Source: Chimonanthus salicifolius (lineage: Eukaryota; Streptophyta; Magnoliopsida; Laurales; Calycanthaceae). From it: DNA of 64,000 nt. This document shows positions 34,801-48,532 of the stretch, piece after piece (the stretch's first letter is position 1; every line of letters begins with the position of its first letter). The stretch spans positions 38,193,708 through 38,257,707 of the forward strand of contig CM023532.1 in assembly GCA_013350335.1 (NCBI GenBank). Direction: 5' to 3'. Under the pieces are notes generated by a model. The model saw nothing but the letters and a program-made list of their open reading frames with translations, was not told the origin of the DNA and searched no databases. The position numbers and the translations under genes were made by a program.

Positions 34801-37800
34801 ATGGTTAGATCCAAAGGGACAATTTTTCCCCTTTCAATATGGAATATCTTAGATCTAAAATGGTAATGAGAGAAAATAACTTTAATAACTTAAAATCCCT
34901 GATTTTGTCCAGAGATTGCATGTGTAATCCTAAGAAACAAGAACTTTAGAGGAGTGCCTCCGGTTTTCAAGAACTTCTAGTCAATTGCTAGTCAAGAATC
35001 TAAAGTAATGTTTGGCTCTTATTTTATTTAAGATAGACTATCATATTCGGGTTTTGATATTTACACCGGTGTTTTTTCTAAAGGTACACTAGTCTAAGTA
35101 TTTTTTGAAACTTCCAATTCTGCCCTTGCTGCTCTTGCTTCTGCATCTCTTGCAGCACAAAAAACAGCTCCTCAGCGACGTCATTTCCCTTTCTCTGTTT
35201 CATAATTGCGTCATTCTTAAGGCGGTCTTGCCGGCAAAGATCTGTGATCTCTTGCACAACTCCATCTACGGATTGAAGCAAAATGCCCGTCTTTTCTTTT
35301 CCACCACAAATTCTTTGAGGTAAGAACACCAAATTTCTATGAATATCATCAATAAAACGCGATTTCCAACTAAAAACGAAAAACCCAGATCAGAAAAGAG
35401 CTCTAGTAGCGGAAACAAAAACCCAGATAAGGAATTGTGGAAATGTAGCTGAATACGGAAGAAGTCCTCCATTTTTCAAGAAATTCCGATTAAATCTACG
35501 CAATCAAGCGGCAGAGAAAACAATCACAAAAGAAGAAAAACGACTAAGAAACTTACTTTTTCCATCAAATTACAAAAGACTCAGAAGAGAAAGAAGACCA
35601 AAAACACAAAAGGGATGGGATCTTTTCCACGCCTCCTTGGAAAAATGAGAGATACGGACTATGAGATCAAGAGAAATCTGCATCTGAGAGGAATTAGAGA
35701 TGCATATCAGAGAGACGGAGACAGTGGGGGAGAGATCCAGTTTTAAATCCAGCTGCCAAATCATAGATAGTAAGAGGGAAGTGAACGGAAAAGAAGAAAG
35801 AGCGGTAACAAGTGCAGAATTGGAAATTTGTAAAAAAAATAGCCTGTACCTTTAGAAAAAAACACCGGTGTAAATATCAAAACTCATCCTGCTGCGCTAA
35901 CCAAACTAATAGATAAATGTTTTCAAACCAGAGGCATGGGAATAGTTCACAAATGAAAACAAAATTATAATTTAGTATACATACCTCCTTTGAACTAGGA
36001 TGTTCATCAAGCTGGAATTCACTGGGACCTTGATTAACTTCATCAATCAAAATGGGTGAAGCTGTTGCATGAATAGATGCATATTCTGCACCTCCTTCAG
36101 TAGTCACTGTTTTTTCAGATGTAAGTGAGTCAGGAGCAGCGGGGATACCATGTTCAAGCCTCACAACAGTCTTATCCATAACTGGTTTGTCATCTCCACT
36201 ACTATGATCTGGAATCTTCTCATTACTCTTTTTTGGTTGGGTAGTTTCAGAAGTTAGAGAAGATCTGCTTCCATTCCGTTTCTGTTTTATTTCCTTAGGA
36301 GCAGACTTGCCATGACTCAAATCCAAATTGCTTTTAGATGTTTTAATCTTTAGGTCTGGCAGTGTATAGGACTTGGTTCTGTCAAGGCTCATAACTTTAG
36401 AAATCTTCTTGCTTTCAGGTTCATCAGATACTTTTGACTTTGTTAATAGATTGCTGCCTCCTGACTTATGCGAAGCAAGATCATAACCTTTTGGGTCGGA
36501 TAGTCTTCTAATTCTGATTGAGACTGCTTTGGGTTCATGGACGCCGGTCACTTTTTTCAGCTCAGGTAATGATGATACTGATTGGCTTAAACCATTTCCA
36601 GCAGAGTTTCCAGAACTTAATTTACTTGGTTTGGTAGTTTTCTGTGTGTTTTTGGCAACTGCAGAAATGACCTTAGAATGCAACCTTTCTAGAGGTGAAG
36701 AGGATCCGGGCTCTGAGTCACTGAACTTTGATCCTTTATGCGAGATAGGGGAAAGTTTTGTTGGTAACTGGGATTTGGTCTGCTGTGTGGGCAATGGAGG
36801 TTGAGAAGGGTTAGAACCGCCTCTTGCAGCTATTCTCTTTTGCCGCTCTCTTTTTAAAGCTTCCAATCGTTTTTTCTCTTCCTCTTCCTGAAAGACAAAT
36901 GGTATAAAAAAAAATAATTAAGCTAGCTTGAAACAAATTGAGCTAGCTAAAAACAAAACACGGATTAAAATAAGATGCCAGTTGTTAGCTTATGGAGGTA
37001 ACAAAACCAGTACGATAAACAGATTCATACCAGGTTTTGCATAAAACTTAATTTTAAATTAGTGTAGGACCCTGAGGACTGTTCATCAGTTACTATGGTG
37101 CTATGATGACTACAATTTCCAGTGAAGCACACGGTGTGCTACTAAGGGGATTTTATGTTTATCAAGGTTATTTCCATTTATTCACAGCTTTACTTCAAAT
37201 AGCTTCAGATTATAGTCAGAAAAAAGGATTCTAAGCCGATTTTAGAGCAGCCACGGAGCTCTGGGCATTCAGCCATTCATAACATAGTCACTAATTTGAG
37301 AAAACTAAAGTGGCAGTACCTTCTCTCTCTTTGTTTTTTGAAGGTCGGCTTTAAATGCCCTTAGCCTCTCAGCACGCATTTGTGCTTCTGCCAAAGGATT
37401 CAACTTTGATGCGAATTTCCCCTTCTTCATTGCTGCCTCAGTCTTTCTTTTCTCCAAAGCATCTTGTACTCTTGATATCTTTTCCTTTTCTGATTTTTTT
37501 GATCCTTCCTTTTTTACTGATGAACCATCTTCCTGGTTTCCATTATCTGACACTGTAACATCTTCAGTGTGAACCTCCATCTCATAGTCTACAGCTGGAT
37601 CATATCCAGTGGACTCCCATGGTGTAGTGCGCTCTGGCATTAAGCTCAAGTCATCTGGTTCATAGCTTAATTGACTTCTAATCCTAGTGGAAGAATCTTC
37701 AGTTATCTCATGCATTGATGGGAGCTCGGAGTCAATGTCAATAGAAACTTTGCTCTCTCTCCCAACTTGATCTTGTGAACTTGATCTGAAAGGAACTATA

Positions 37801-40800
37801 AACGATTCATCTGTTACATTTAGAGATGAACTCTTATCCAAAGTATTAGCATGCTCCCATTCATTGCTAGCAAGAGGATCTGAGTGAGAATTCAAAACAG
37901 GATGGTTTCCTTGTCTAGAAAGCATAAAATCATCATGGGTCCCCCTCCTGTACATCTTTCCACTTTCTACCTCAGTCGATTGCACATCCAGTTGGTTGTC
38001 TCTCAGTTCTGCTCCACCATGCAAATGTAGCCCTTCATTAGAGATTGCCAGTTCATCATTTGACCCCCTCTGTTGATACCTCTGAGGCTCTTTGCCACTA
38101 GCAGTATCAAATTCGGATACCCACTGGTCTGCAACTTCACCCATATCACGTTGATTGAGGATAGGATCTGAACCAGATGTCGTTTGCTGTCTCTTTACGG
38201 AGGCCTCATTTTTAGCAGAAAATATTCCTCCATCAGCAGTACTTGTTCTTTGTTCTTCATCCTGCAATAGAAAGTTCTGGAATGCTTGCCAGTTCTCACT
38301 ACCCATCTCTTGTCCATAAACCAAGTCACCCCCGTCATTTGAATTCCTATTATCAGTCGACTTGGTGATGCTTCCTTTTCTTTTTGAAGATCTCACAGGT
38401 TTCTTATGCTTCCTTTTTGGGGCATCAGGCTGCAATTGATCAGCATCATCATCACTTTCACATTCAGAAGCTGACTGTGATTCATTTTCTGATGCATTGT
38501 GTCTGTCTGAAGTTATATAATTAATGTTTCGAATGACAACCATGCCTGATTTAGACTTGCCTGATCTACCACCTTTTCTCCGTGTCTCTTGACTTTGTAA
38601 AACTTCTTTTTCTGACATGCTGTGATCTGTACCATCCTGTGATCTTCCATTTGAAACACCCATTTCCGAAGTCTCTGACTCAGCATTGCTATCCTTACTG
38701 TCCATGGAATGCCTTTTCTGCCTCATCCTATGTGCACCAGTGAATCTGGAATCCTCTGCCGGAGGATATAATGGATGGAAAAAAGCACCACCTGCATGGT
38801 AATTCTGGTAGTATGGCATGCCTTGCATGGGATAGGGCTGAAAAACTGGCACACCTGATGGAGAATGAATAGGCCATTGGGAATACATAGGATGCTGAAA
38901 ATACCCTTGAGAATATTCATGAGGACCTAATGGCACCTGGGAATTGAACGGGGACCTTTTATCTAGCCATGAAAAAAAATGTCATGATCTTGGAATTCGC
39001 ATGTTCAAACAAAATACAGTTTGTCAATAGCCAATAAAATCAAAGGAATCAACAAGGTTCCATGATGCTTTCAATAAGAAAAAACACTATTTAGCCAAAA
39101 AAATAGAATGAACAAAGTTTTTTTTTTTCAGTAACATGATTTACCTGCATATACCTGTCAAGTTACTTTGACCAAATCTTGAGCCAAGTTAACATTGAAT
39201 TGGTTTATCCAAGAAAGTTATGAATACCCATGAGAAATTATCTCAAAGGAAAACTCTATAGACTCAAGTCATAACAGTTAAAATATACATTTAAAATCTG
39301 ACATTTTCTAAAACAAGGAAAAATGAATATCAAACTTTTCCAAAGATTGCTTTTATGATGCTTGATTTTTTTCCATGTAAGCTGACTCAAACTTGCAAAC
39401 ATTGATATTGCAACAGTGAGTACCTTCCAACTGTGATACAGGCTCTCGTCTTTGTGTTGTGTAAGATTTTTCAATAGGAGTTAGCATGTTCCAAATGTGG
39501 TACACGCTCTCATCCTTGTGTTATTTTTTCTTAAAAAGTTCAAACCAGAAGAGTTGAAAGTGCACCCCCAGCCCACCCCGAGTTTCGGTTTCCCTCTGCC
39601 GTTCTCAAAAAAGTTTCTAGTTTCAAAAGGAGTATTTCTTGGATACAGGTAAAAAGCATCCACATGTGTGTAATGGGAAGTAGGAGAATTTTCTACTTTC
39701 TTAAGAGGACTATTTTCATAGTTTTGATTAAGTAGCTACCTGAATTATGATCTGTTCAATGAAGAAATCAGCATGGTGATTTATTAAAAAGAAACCGAGC
39801 CATTTTCTCTATAACTTACCACCATTATGATCTGAACTTGAGAGTTGAGAACTCATATTGGCACTGAATTCATTGCCCATTTTCTCATTGCCCTCTACAC
39901 CCGACTCAACATGGATTTCAGGCCATGCTTCACTGAATTCCTTCTGCTTCCTTATCTCATTAGAGAAAATAATGCCTGATGCATTCAAAGAAGAGAAATC
40001 TGATCGGCTAGACATTGCTTCCATTGCTTCAATGTCAAGCCATTGCCCAGTTTCATGTTTCTGCTTCCATAATTCCATAAACCTCATGCATGCCTCCCTG
40101 TTGCAAGATGAAGTAGAAACTTCACAGGGATAAAATTTTAAATAGAAAGGATAACTTGCTTAAATAACAATAACAACAACAAAGAGGCACACCGATAAAG
40201 AAGGGGTTCTCTTACATCAAACGTGAGGCCCCAAAAAATTCGGCAAATGATAATAAATGGGCCATATGATCCATGTCAAAACCTGCAGCTATAGCACGTG
40301 CAAAGGCCATGCCCTGTTCTTTCTGCAACACTGTTTTGCGTGTCTCGAGTACCCTTAAAAGCTGAGCTCTGAAGGATAAAATGTGCAGAAGACAACACTA
40401 TAAGAAAACATTTTTATAACCTCTATCTCATCCCTCACAATGTAAGCCAAAGATACTTCACCAGAGGTGTCATAAAATCTAATGCAAATGACTCAAAAAA
40501 AAAAAAAGGGATAAAGAGCAAATCCATAAACCCATACATTAAAATACTGAAACATGATGCTATGAAACATGTGTTCATGCATGCAGATGAAGTAGATACA
40601 AGCACATGCCATGTCTGCAAAGGAAGAATTCTCAATTTCGAGAACTTGCAAGGTCCAGAACCTACATCAGATGCATGTACTGGGAATGTCAAAACCAAAC
40701 TAAGACACCATACATTTCTTTTTGAAACAGGTTTTAATGAAAAATTGATGCCCGACACCACAAGAGTATGACATTTCCCCAAATTCTTAGTCAATACATT

Positions 40801-43800
40801 TTTCAGTATTCGTTTGTCCAGCAGTTCAGTTTCCCACGCTTGCCAGTGTCATACAAATCATAAGTCCACCACTACTAGAAGTTCTTTATCCAAGTTACAT
40901 GGAAGCATATTATGCATAATGCGAAAGACATCACTTGAGTAAATATATGTTTTATTTTCTTACATATAAACTTATATTTGCTTAATGATTTTAAAGGCTA
41001 AGATGAAAATGATTGGAAAAGTAGTATTCGCAAAGTCAGCCCAAGATGGATGGGGATAAGGCTTTCATGATAATCATAATGATTCACTCAATACCTTTTG
41101 TATGTTTGGATCATGAATCACATCTATGCCATCTTGAGTTCACATAACAACAACAAATTTTGTCTTTTTACATTTCTGTTCTTCTGAGAATTTGCATGGT
41201 AGAAGACTTCTTGATCAACCATAGATAATGACAATGTGGGGAATACGAAAAAAAAAAAGAACCCTTAGCAGTCCATATATGCAATTATGCTCAACCAAAT
41301 CAACAAAAAGTTAGTAGTTGAGGTTCGCAAGTATATACTTTGAATTCTCCTCAAGTATTGTGGGTTCATTTGATTTAGATGGCTGTATTCCAGGCTGCCA
41401 TAAAACCAGCAGAAAAATAATTAGAACGGTTGCCAAACAAATCAAAAAATGAAGTAGCCATGTGCTACAAATATCAGTACCTTAAATAGAATGATAGCTT
41501 TCTCAGCATCAGCATCATATGCAGACATGACGTCTGTATAAAAGTGAGAGTTCCATTAAGAAGATGTGATCAATCAATAGTACTTGAAAATATTCTTTAC
41601 CTGATAATAGTAAAGCATAAAATAGAAAGAAAAAAGAATTCAGTTTTGATTAGAGAGTCCACGTTGAACCATAGAAAGTTCCTATGTGATTTCCTCCAAA
41701 AGATTTCACAGGGATGAGTTGACAAAAAAGGGGGTTGAAGAAATATGGTATATAAATTAAAGAAACGTCCTCATTAAATTAAAGTTGCTTATGGATAACT
41801 GATTCATAATTGAGAAATAACTTTATTATTTATATTACCTTCAGTATTCTCTGCTGATTTCATCTGATGGTCTTCTACCTGCTAAAAACAGAAGAAATGA
41901 TAGATGGTTCATTTTCCAATACAACCATGATCCAAAACTGATTGAGAGATTGTTACCTTTTTCTACAGGTGATTCAGGCTATTACTTACCGTGCTCAATC
42001 CTAGATTGCCATTACTTTGTACAGAGATAGCTTCATCAATCTGTAACATCTCAGATTCAATAGTATTGACTCGTTCTAGGACCTCTGGTGTGCTAACAAA
42101 TCGGACAAACCTATGAAACAAATAAATTAAAATTTTGTTATGAAAAGTCCTACATGATAATATGATATGTAAAGCATCTCCAACAAGCAAGATACAATTG
42201 AAGGATGAATGTAGATGGGTTCCCTATCAGAAAAGAATCACATGCCCAGGAACCACAGTAGTGCTGTGAAGCCCCACATCCAAATCAAGACAGAAAAATA
42301 GATTGCTCAAAATTCAAGTTGGGCACATGCCCAAGCACCAAAATGGTGCTTAGCTTAGTTTAGGAGATATGAATGTTTTTAAGTGCCCAACTGCATTCTC
42401 TCATATTTTACAAGCACTGAGCCAGATATACCCTGTCGTCATGAATTTGACTGGAAGAGATTTTAAACCACTAAGTACTAAATCAGATTCCAAATTCTAA
42501 TAATCAGGCTTGATCAGCAAAATTAAGACAAGAATCCATCTGTGTTCGGAAATACTCAACAAACTTCAAACCTCTCCATTGTACCCATCGTAAACCATGC
42601 CGGATCACTTCCTGAATCTGGTTCAAGCGTTACAGAATAACCCCCCTTGGCAATCTGATCATGGGCTGCCTTCAAGTGGGTAACAAAAGGTTCCAACAGC
42701 CCAGATGCAATCTTCTCTGTCTTTCCATTTGCAATGATGACCAAATCACACCTGGCAGAATTGAATAGTAGATTACCATAAGCAAGGAGTCAACGATATG
42801 AGCAAATTCACAAAATTTTACTTGATGAAATAAAATTGCAGCACCAAAAATACATGACATCAATATCAGAGAAACCTAAGAAGAAAAATAAAATTTAAGT
42901 TTCATTGTATTAAGTCCTATGAGCTTCAGATAATGGAACCAATAAAAGGGACAGACTCAGAAGTGAACAAACATCAGCAAAGACAACTAAAACATGGTCT
43001 CAAACAGGAGAGGTTATAAAGCCAGTTCAATAGCTAGGAATTCTTAGGTTGAACTGGAATTCGGGGATGGAATTTATAAGATCTTCTGAATAATTTGATG
43101 CTTGGTGACACTTAATTGTTTTTCTGTGGGATTTTGTAAAAATATAAAGTCCCACAAATTTGAGGGATTTTATGATTTCTCATAAAAAGGTGTTTAGGAA
43201 TTCCAAGACCTGAATAGGTATGATTATGGAATTCTCCAGACAAGTAAATCCAAGCTACCAACACATAAAAAGAAGTGCATAAATTCTCCATATTCCAGAA
43301 TTTGCAGAATTTGCTGATTCCAGTATTTTAATAATTCAAAATTCTGCAGGAATTTTCTACCAAGTAGGCACAAAAAGAGCAGCAAATTTCATAACACAAC
43401 TCACAAGAAGTAAAAATCATGTCAAACCTAATAAAATATCACGAAGTCAACACAAAAGTTACTAATTCCCAAAAATGCAGAAGAACCTTAAAAAGATAAT
43501 CATGCAATTACAAAAATTCAAGTTCAGATCAGAGATTCAGCCAAAGCCCTGTTAAGCCGTGATCTCATATTCAACCTACTCATTGGCCTAAGCAGCAACA
43601 TTGCTGAGTGCAAAATTCAACACAATGTCAGATCTACTCCAAACATCGTCAAAGCCATAATTCCATCAATCTGGGGTCAGAGATCTACTCCAACATAACA
43701 GTCTTTGTAACCATAGTAAGAAACTTGACAGTAATATAGATTTTCCTGGAAACACATCTTATGCAGTTTTGTTACTAGATACAGTTCCCAAGGAACTAAT

Positions 43801-44264
43801 TACTACCTTCCGAGCAAAAGCAAAGGCCTGGACTGTCATAAAACCAAATTCTAGAAAAATCTAAAATGCATGATCTAAAAATACATGCATCCAAACTAGC
43901 ACTATATCAAACAAACTGCAGACTCAAAAGTCTAGCAAAAGAACTCGTCTAAGAAAAGGATCAAACCAACACATTCTTCTCAATCCTTGTACATAAAAAA
44001 AGGTATTAGAATTTCAGTAAATTCAACAAAATAGCAGATTCTGAACAAGAAAATACAGAAAGAAAAAAATGCAACAGATCACTTCTGAATTATAAAACCG
44101 TCTGCACCAAGAATCCAATCAAATGAAACTCCAAAAAACCACCGCAAAATCACACAATTTCCATTTTGAAGAATCTACAATCGAATTCAAAGATCTTATG
44201 ATCACCTGGTCCGAGTAGGCGTGAGCTGAAAAACTGCAGAATCGATCCGCGTATCTGATTTCAT
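31232..44264 (-). CDS. CIP7: COP1-interacting protein 7 (CIP7)-like protein
   Basis: Plant-specific nuclear protein family. Arabidopsis CIP7 binds the COP1 ubiquitin ligase and promotes light-responsive gene expression. Thirteen minus-strand exons: 44264-44206, 42751-42572, 42110-41990, 41878-41839, 41533-41481, 41394-41339, 40368-40216, 40097-39820, 38962-37320, 36887-35985, 33325-32929, 31454-31392 and 31293-31232. Phases agree at all twelve junctions, giving 1335 aa. The conserved N-terminus (MKSDTRIDSAVFQLTPTRTR) covers exons 1-3. The EACMRFMELWKQKHETGQW block lies near residue 222, and a Pro/Tyr-rich PMQGMPYYQNY stretch opens exon 9. Two Ser/Lys-rich exons (548 and 301 codons) are disordered with basic, nuclear-signal-like clusters. 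KGLLKFGRKNHSS and SLLSPF mark the conserved C-terminus, though the final residues diverge from relatives. The short exons 4-6, 12 and 13 are model-dependent. Confidence 0.93.
31769..31805. repeat. (TA)n(TG)n microsatellite in CIP7-like intron 11
   Basis: A run of TA dinucleotides passes directly into about eleven TG dinucleotides. It lies well away from the splice sites. Confidence 0.95.
33960..34312. repeat. Diverged ~185-bp direct repeat in CIP7-like intron 10
   Basis: Two consecutive stretches (about 33960-34130 and 34150-34312) share the order AATTGGCACTCAT, AACTGTCCAACTAATGCCC, ATAAAATCACAACAATGAG and CCAATGCTGCCGGCTTTT, with many differences. This is an old tandem duplication. Confidence 0.6.
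35051..35883 (-). mobile_element. 833-bp TIR element with gene-like cargo in CIP7-like intron 10
   Basis: Perfect or near-perfect inverted ends (GTTTTGATATTTACACCGGT at 35051-35070, inverse at 35883-35864) pair for about 38 bases. They continue imperfectly to about 87 bases per side (35051-35137 against 35883-35801). The interior on the minus strand has a frame at 35332-35078 with a hydrophilic, Gln/Glu/Lys-rich, helix-like sequence (DGVVQEITDLCRQDRLKND...). It also has 5'-leader-like sequence. The long TIRs and cargo resemble a Pack-MULE-type element. No transposase is present and a clean target duplication is not visible. The cargo's source gene is unknown to me. Confidence 0.65.
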
Positions 44265-44585
44265 TGCTTGCGAAAAGATCCTATAAATGCTTCAAAATTC
44301 TCTCAAAAATCAAAACTTTAGGATTTCTAATTTTAATATCACACATACACACACAGAAAGAAAGAAGTGTAACGAAGACCTGATTTGGCCAAATTGAAGC
44401 AAATCAACGAAAAAGAAAAACTTTTTAGATTAAATTAAATAAGAAGTGATTGATAAATGGAATCTATACTAAATTTCTTTGTCAGATGAATTCAAAAGAG
44501 ACAAAGAAGAAGATATCTAATTGAAACAGAGCTCTGAAAAAAATAACAAAGAGAGTGGAAGAGAAGATAATGAAACAGAGCCCTG

Positions 44586-44634
<49 letters not shown>

Positions 44635-44900
44635 AACGGTGAAAATGGAGAAGAAGAAGAACGAATAGATATATCAAATGACTTGAGAGTGGAAATTTCT
44701 GTTTATTGTTTCTTTTCAGTAAATTAAAAAAAGAAAGATGAAAGAGTGAAAGGGTAATTTTCTTTATGATAATGGAATGTCATCGATTTTCCAAGTTGGA
44801 ACAGCGAATGGAGCGACCGTCGCGTGGTAGAAGAAAATGGCATGTAATGGCAAATTTGGAAGCCCAGTTAATAGCATGGATATTTATGTAAATGGAAAAA
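44265..44900 (-). promoter_or_regulatory. CIP7-like 5' leader and promoter region with (GA)n tract
   Basis: Upstream of the CIP7-like start codon a GA-dinucleotide run of about 39 bases occupies 44592-44630 (a CT tract on the sense strand). It is flanked by further purine-rich sequence. Such pyrimidine tracts are common in plant 5' UTRs and can bind GAGA-type (BPC) factors. The transcription start itself cannot be fixed. Confidence 0.55.
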
Positions 44901-45015
44901 GTTTATTTTTATTAATAATATAGTACAAATTAGGGGTATTAATTTAAAATAGATGGAATAAATAGTTTAATAATAATAAATTAGAGTGATGAATTATAAA
45001 ATGACCAAATGTCCC

Positions 45016-45065
45016 ACTCAGGGGTAAAAATTTCAGTTTTGAGTGATATTGGCCAATATCATTTT
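45016..45065 (+). mobile_element. 5' end fragment of the CAGGGGTA hAT-like MITE
   Basis: CAGGGGTAAAAATTTCAGTT is followed by TTGAGTGATATTGGCCAATATC, matching the fragment at 29841 and the termini of the fuller copy at 48634-48794. Confidence 0.45.
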
Positions 45066-45654
45066 AAAATTTTCAAAATAATTAAATTATCTTAAATTTA
45101 CTTTTATGGCAAAAGAATTAAAGGATCTCTAAATAAATATATTTTGTGATCCACATATTTTATCGTATCATTTTTTATTGCTTCAATTCATTTCTTTAAT
45201 GGTCTCTTCCCTTTCTTAGAAGTTAGAACTTAGAACCATCTATTTATAATTCTAACTATTTCTTTTGAATCTAGAATTTTTTATTACTTTTTATATATGT
45301 GTATTGACTATCTTAATTTTCAGTTCAATTTAATATAAAACAACCTTTATGCTTTCTGTAACATATTTATTTTTATTCTATTTTTTCTATTGCAGCGTAC
45401 ACCCATTAAACATATACAACTTTTAACATCAGTTATTATCTCAATATTTTTATTCCTTGATAATAATATCTTTCAGTATTTTCAAAATAATGCTATAAAC
45501 AATAATATAGAAGATTTCATGATATAATCTTGATACTATCATGAAATTATCTTGATAACCACCTAAATCTATTACACATTTAATTTTTACATTTTAACTT
45601 TTTAATTATATTTAGTATATTTTTAATCATTTTATTTCTACAAATTTTTTCAAA

Positions 45655-45800
45655 TAATTTATTCTCCCACCTCAGGAAGCGGGAGATGTAATGTTCGAAC
45701 CCACATGGCCTCACCCAGTGTGCTCTAAGGGTAGCAGGTATCACCCGTGGAGGTTTTACGCTGGGTTTCTCGCGATTTTCCATACGTAAATTTAAAAAAA
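45655..45800 (+). mobile_element. SINE, 5' part missing
   Basis: It starts within the head at CACCTCAGGAAGCGGGAG, has a box B-like TGTTCGAACCC, then the family body GGTATCACCCGTGGAGGTTTTACGCTGGGTTTC..CATACGTAAATTT and poly(A). Sibling copies lie at 52005-52152 and 56075-56237. Confidence 0.7.
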
Positions 45801-46096
45801 AATGATTTTAATTGGTAAAAGGAACACCAATATTCTTTGTTATTAAAATTCTTAATATCTAAATCATTAACCATGCACCAAATAATTTCAAAACTTTGTT
45901 ATAGGTTACTTTTGGGATTTTGCTCATTTAGATCATATACTTTTACTTTAATTAAGGTAATGTGCTATATTAAACATATTCATTTTAATAAAATATTTCG
46001 AAGTTAGCTCATAAAGATACTTAGAAATTATTGAGATATTGTATATCCTATAATAAGAATGTAAGGTCCCATATATCACTGTCATTATTATTATAG

Positions 46097-46150
<54 letters not shown>

Positions 46151-48530
46151 ACTTTGTTCTATTTGATCTGCATCTAACTCAAAGGATAATAATAAATGAA
46201 AAGAAAAAAAATGTAAATATGGGAAAAATTATAAAATATTTAGGCATTTTTTGTCCTTGGATACAAAAGTCCTACGTGCCACCTAAACATGATTATTTTA
46301 TCTTTTTAACTGAGACCCAACTATTTGGAACGTTCATTTGATACATGTTCACTATAGGATCAATTATGATAGGTAAAATTATTTATTCAATTATTTATTT
46401 TTAATTTTAAAAATTAAGGAGTAGTATAATTTAATGGTTTCCATTTTAAATAGTTACTAGTCTAATGATAATGTATCTATCTATTTATTTTTCATTATAT
46501 GATGAAATTCACCATCTAACATAGTCTATCAATATTCTTTGCCTTTTGACATTAGGCATTTGTTAGACTTGCGCTATAAGTATAAATAAAAAATTCAACC
46601 ATCTCATTAACCCCTCTTAATTAATGAATTTTTTCATATTAAAATACTAAGAATCATTAAAATCATTTATTTTAAGTCAAATCAGACTCTTCTAAACACC
46701 AACATATTAAAAAAATGGAGGAACATGTGCTTCCACTTTTAGTTTTTTACTCCATTCCCCTTACAATTTGGCATATTTAAGAGGAAGAAATCTAATAAAA
46801 TTTATTAAGTGGAATTCCCTTAGTTTTGTTTACTCTGGTGTGTTAATTGAAAAGTTTACACATATCTTAAGAATTAATCAAGTGAAATGCCTGAAAATTC
46901 AAGTGAAACACTGCAATACTTTGATCTTAAAAAAGTGAAATTCATAAAGGACATGGATAAAATTTATCTACACTTTCATTCATATTCAATCATTCTAACT
47001 CATCAAACAGATCATAAAAAATAACGACGAACAATACTAAAATTTTAAAGGTTATGATCATTTGGATAAAGTAATCAAATAAAATAAAAAATTTCAATTA
47101 TATTTAAGTCATATGATTCCTTGTATATCTCATCCGACTCTATGACACTTTAATCACGTTTTAAAACCATTTAATATATCCCATTATCTTTAATTAATTT
47201 CGTCCATGTAAAGTTGAAATGTCGGAAATGCCCTGGCAATTGATTCTTGCTGCTTGGCTCCGCTTCTGATATTTTCTTTGGGGAGACGTTGAAGTGGGTC
47301 CCTTGGTAGTTAGGCACCACCAGTTTACCAAAATACCCCTCCTTTCTAAATAAGAGACATGCATTTGTTATTTTATTCGGTAAACATTTACAAAATTAAA
47401 TAACTAATCCATCACATTTATTGAGAGTAAACTAACACCTTTTTATTTTTATTTTTCATAACTTATGCCAACTGGAGCTTTTACTGAGCACATAATATCA
47501 TAGTTTTATATAAACAGATTAAAATGTCCCAAAAAAAAAAACTTTTGATAAAAACATCTTTCTTTATAATAAATAGACACAATATTTTATTATAGGATAA
47601 AAAGTCTCGTGATTTCAATTTCAATGACTCCTTCATATTTTCTTATCTTTTAAATTGATATTTAAAAAAAAAATTAGCATTTTTATTATTTAACAAAATA
47701 TCATATTTTTAATAAAAAGATGATATCTTAATTAAAAAAATCGACTCTCTTCAATTTTCCTAATTAAAAGAAGGATGTCCATCTTAGAATAGGCAAAATT
47801 TGTTAGGAGACACGAGATAAAGTGAAATTTCCATTTTACCTCTATTGGTGTACCGATTTGCAAAACATATACATGGAGAGCGACGTGTTATAAGTATACC
47901 GATAGGAGTAAAATGTGAATTTAAAATTAAGATATTTTAAACCCCTATTTTTTCATTCTTCTTTTTTTTTTCCCTATTTTATTATGCTCTAAATTCACCA
48001 TTCGTCACATGAATGTTACCCATCTTCGGTTTTATTTGCCAACTCAAATGTTCAATTATCATTTTTAAAACGAATCCCTAACCACTACTTTTATATTATA
48101 AGGGTATCATTTAACCATCCTAGTCTATTAAAATAGCAAATGGTCCATGATTCTTCGGCCCATCTTAATAAATTTTTAATTAAGAGGGTTGATTGGCTGT
48201 AAACAGGACAGATGATGGACAATATTAATTAAAGTATGGTACTGGTGTAAAGAAAAGGTGACACTATGAATAGTTATTAATATTACATTTAATGAAATTT
48301 ATAAGATTAGATACAAAAAAGTATGAAAGAGTTAACAACATATAAGTGGGCCCCATGAGGCTAAGCCCATAACTCTAATCATAAGAAAACATCATGCATC
48401 ATTTTTAAATTATATAGAAATTTACATGAAAAACTCACATGTTTGCTGGTCTGCTGAGCAAAATACAAATAAAATCATATTGTCCTTTTAATTATCGGTC
48501 TCATATTCGTATATTGGTATCATAGTTTTA
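45801..48530. other. Gene-free AT-rich intergenic DNA
   Basis: There is no coding signal. It includes a (TA)n run at about 46107-46135 followed by T(14+), and a probable SINE tail remnant at about 46835-46935 (AAGTTTACACATATCTTAAG, TTAATCAAGTGAAATGCCTG). Confidence 0.55.
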
Positions 48531-48532
48531 AA

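Noticed and set aside
43080..43400. Possible hAT MITE in CIP7-like intron 1 (CTTGGT ends)
   Set aside because: Only short imperfect end matches in generally AT-rich sequence.
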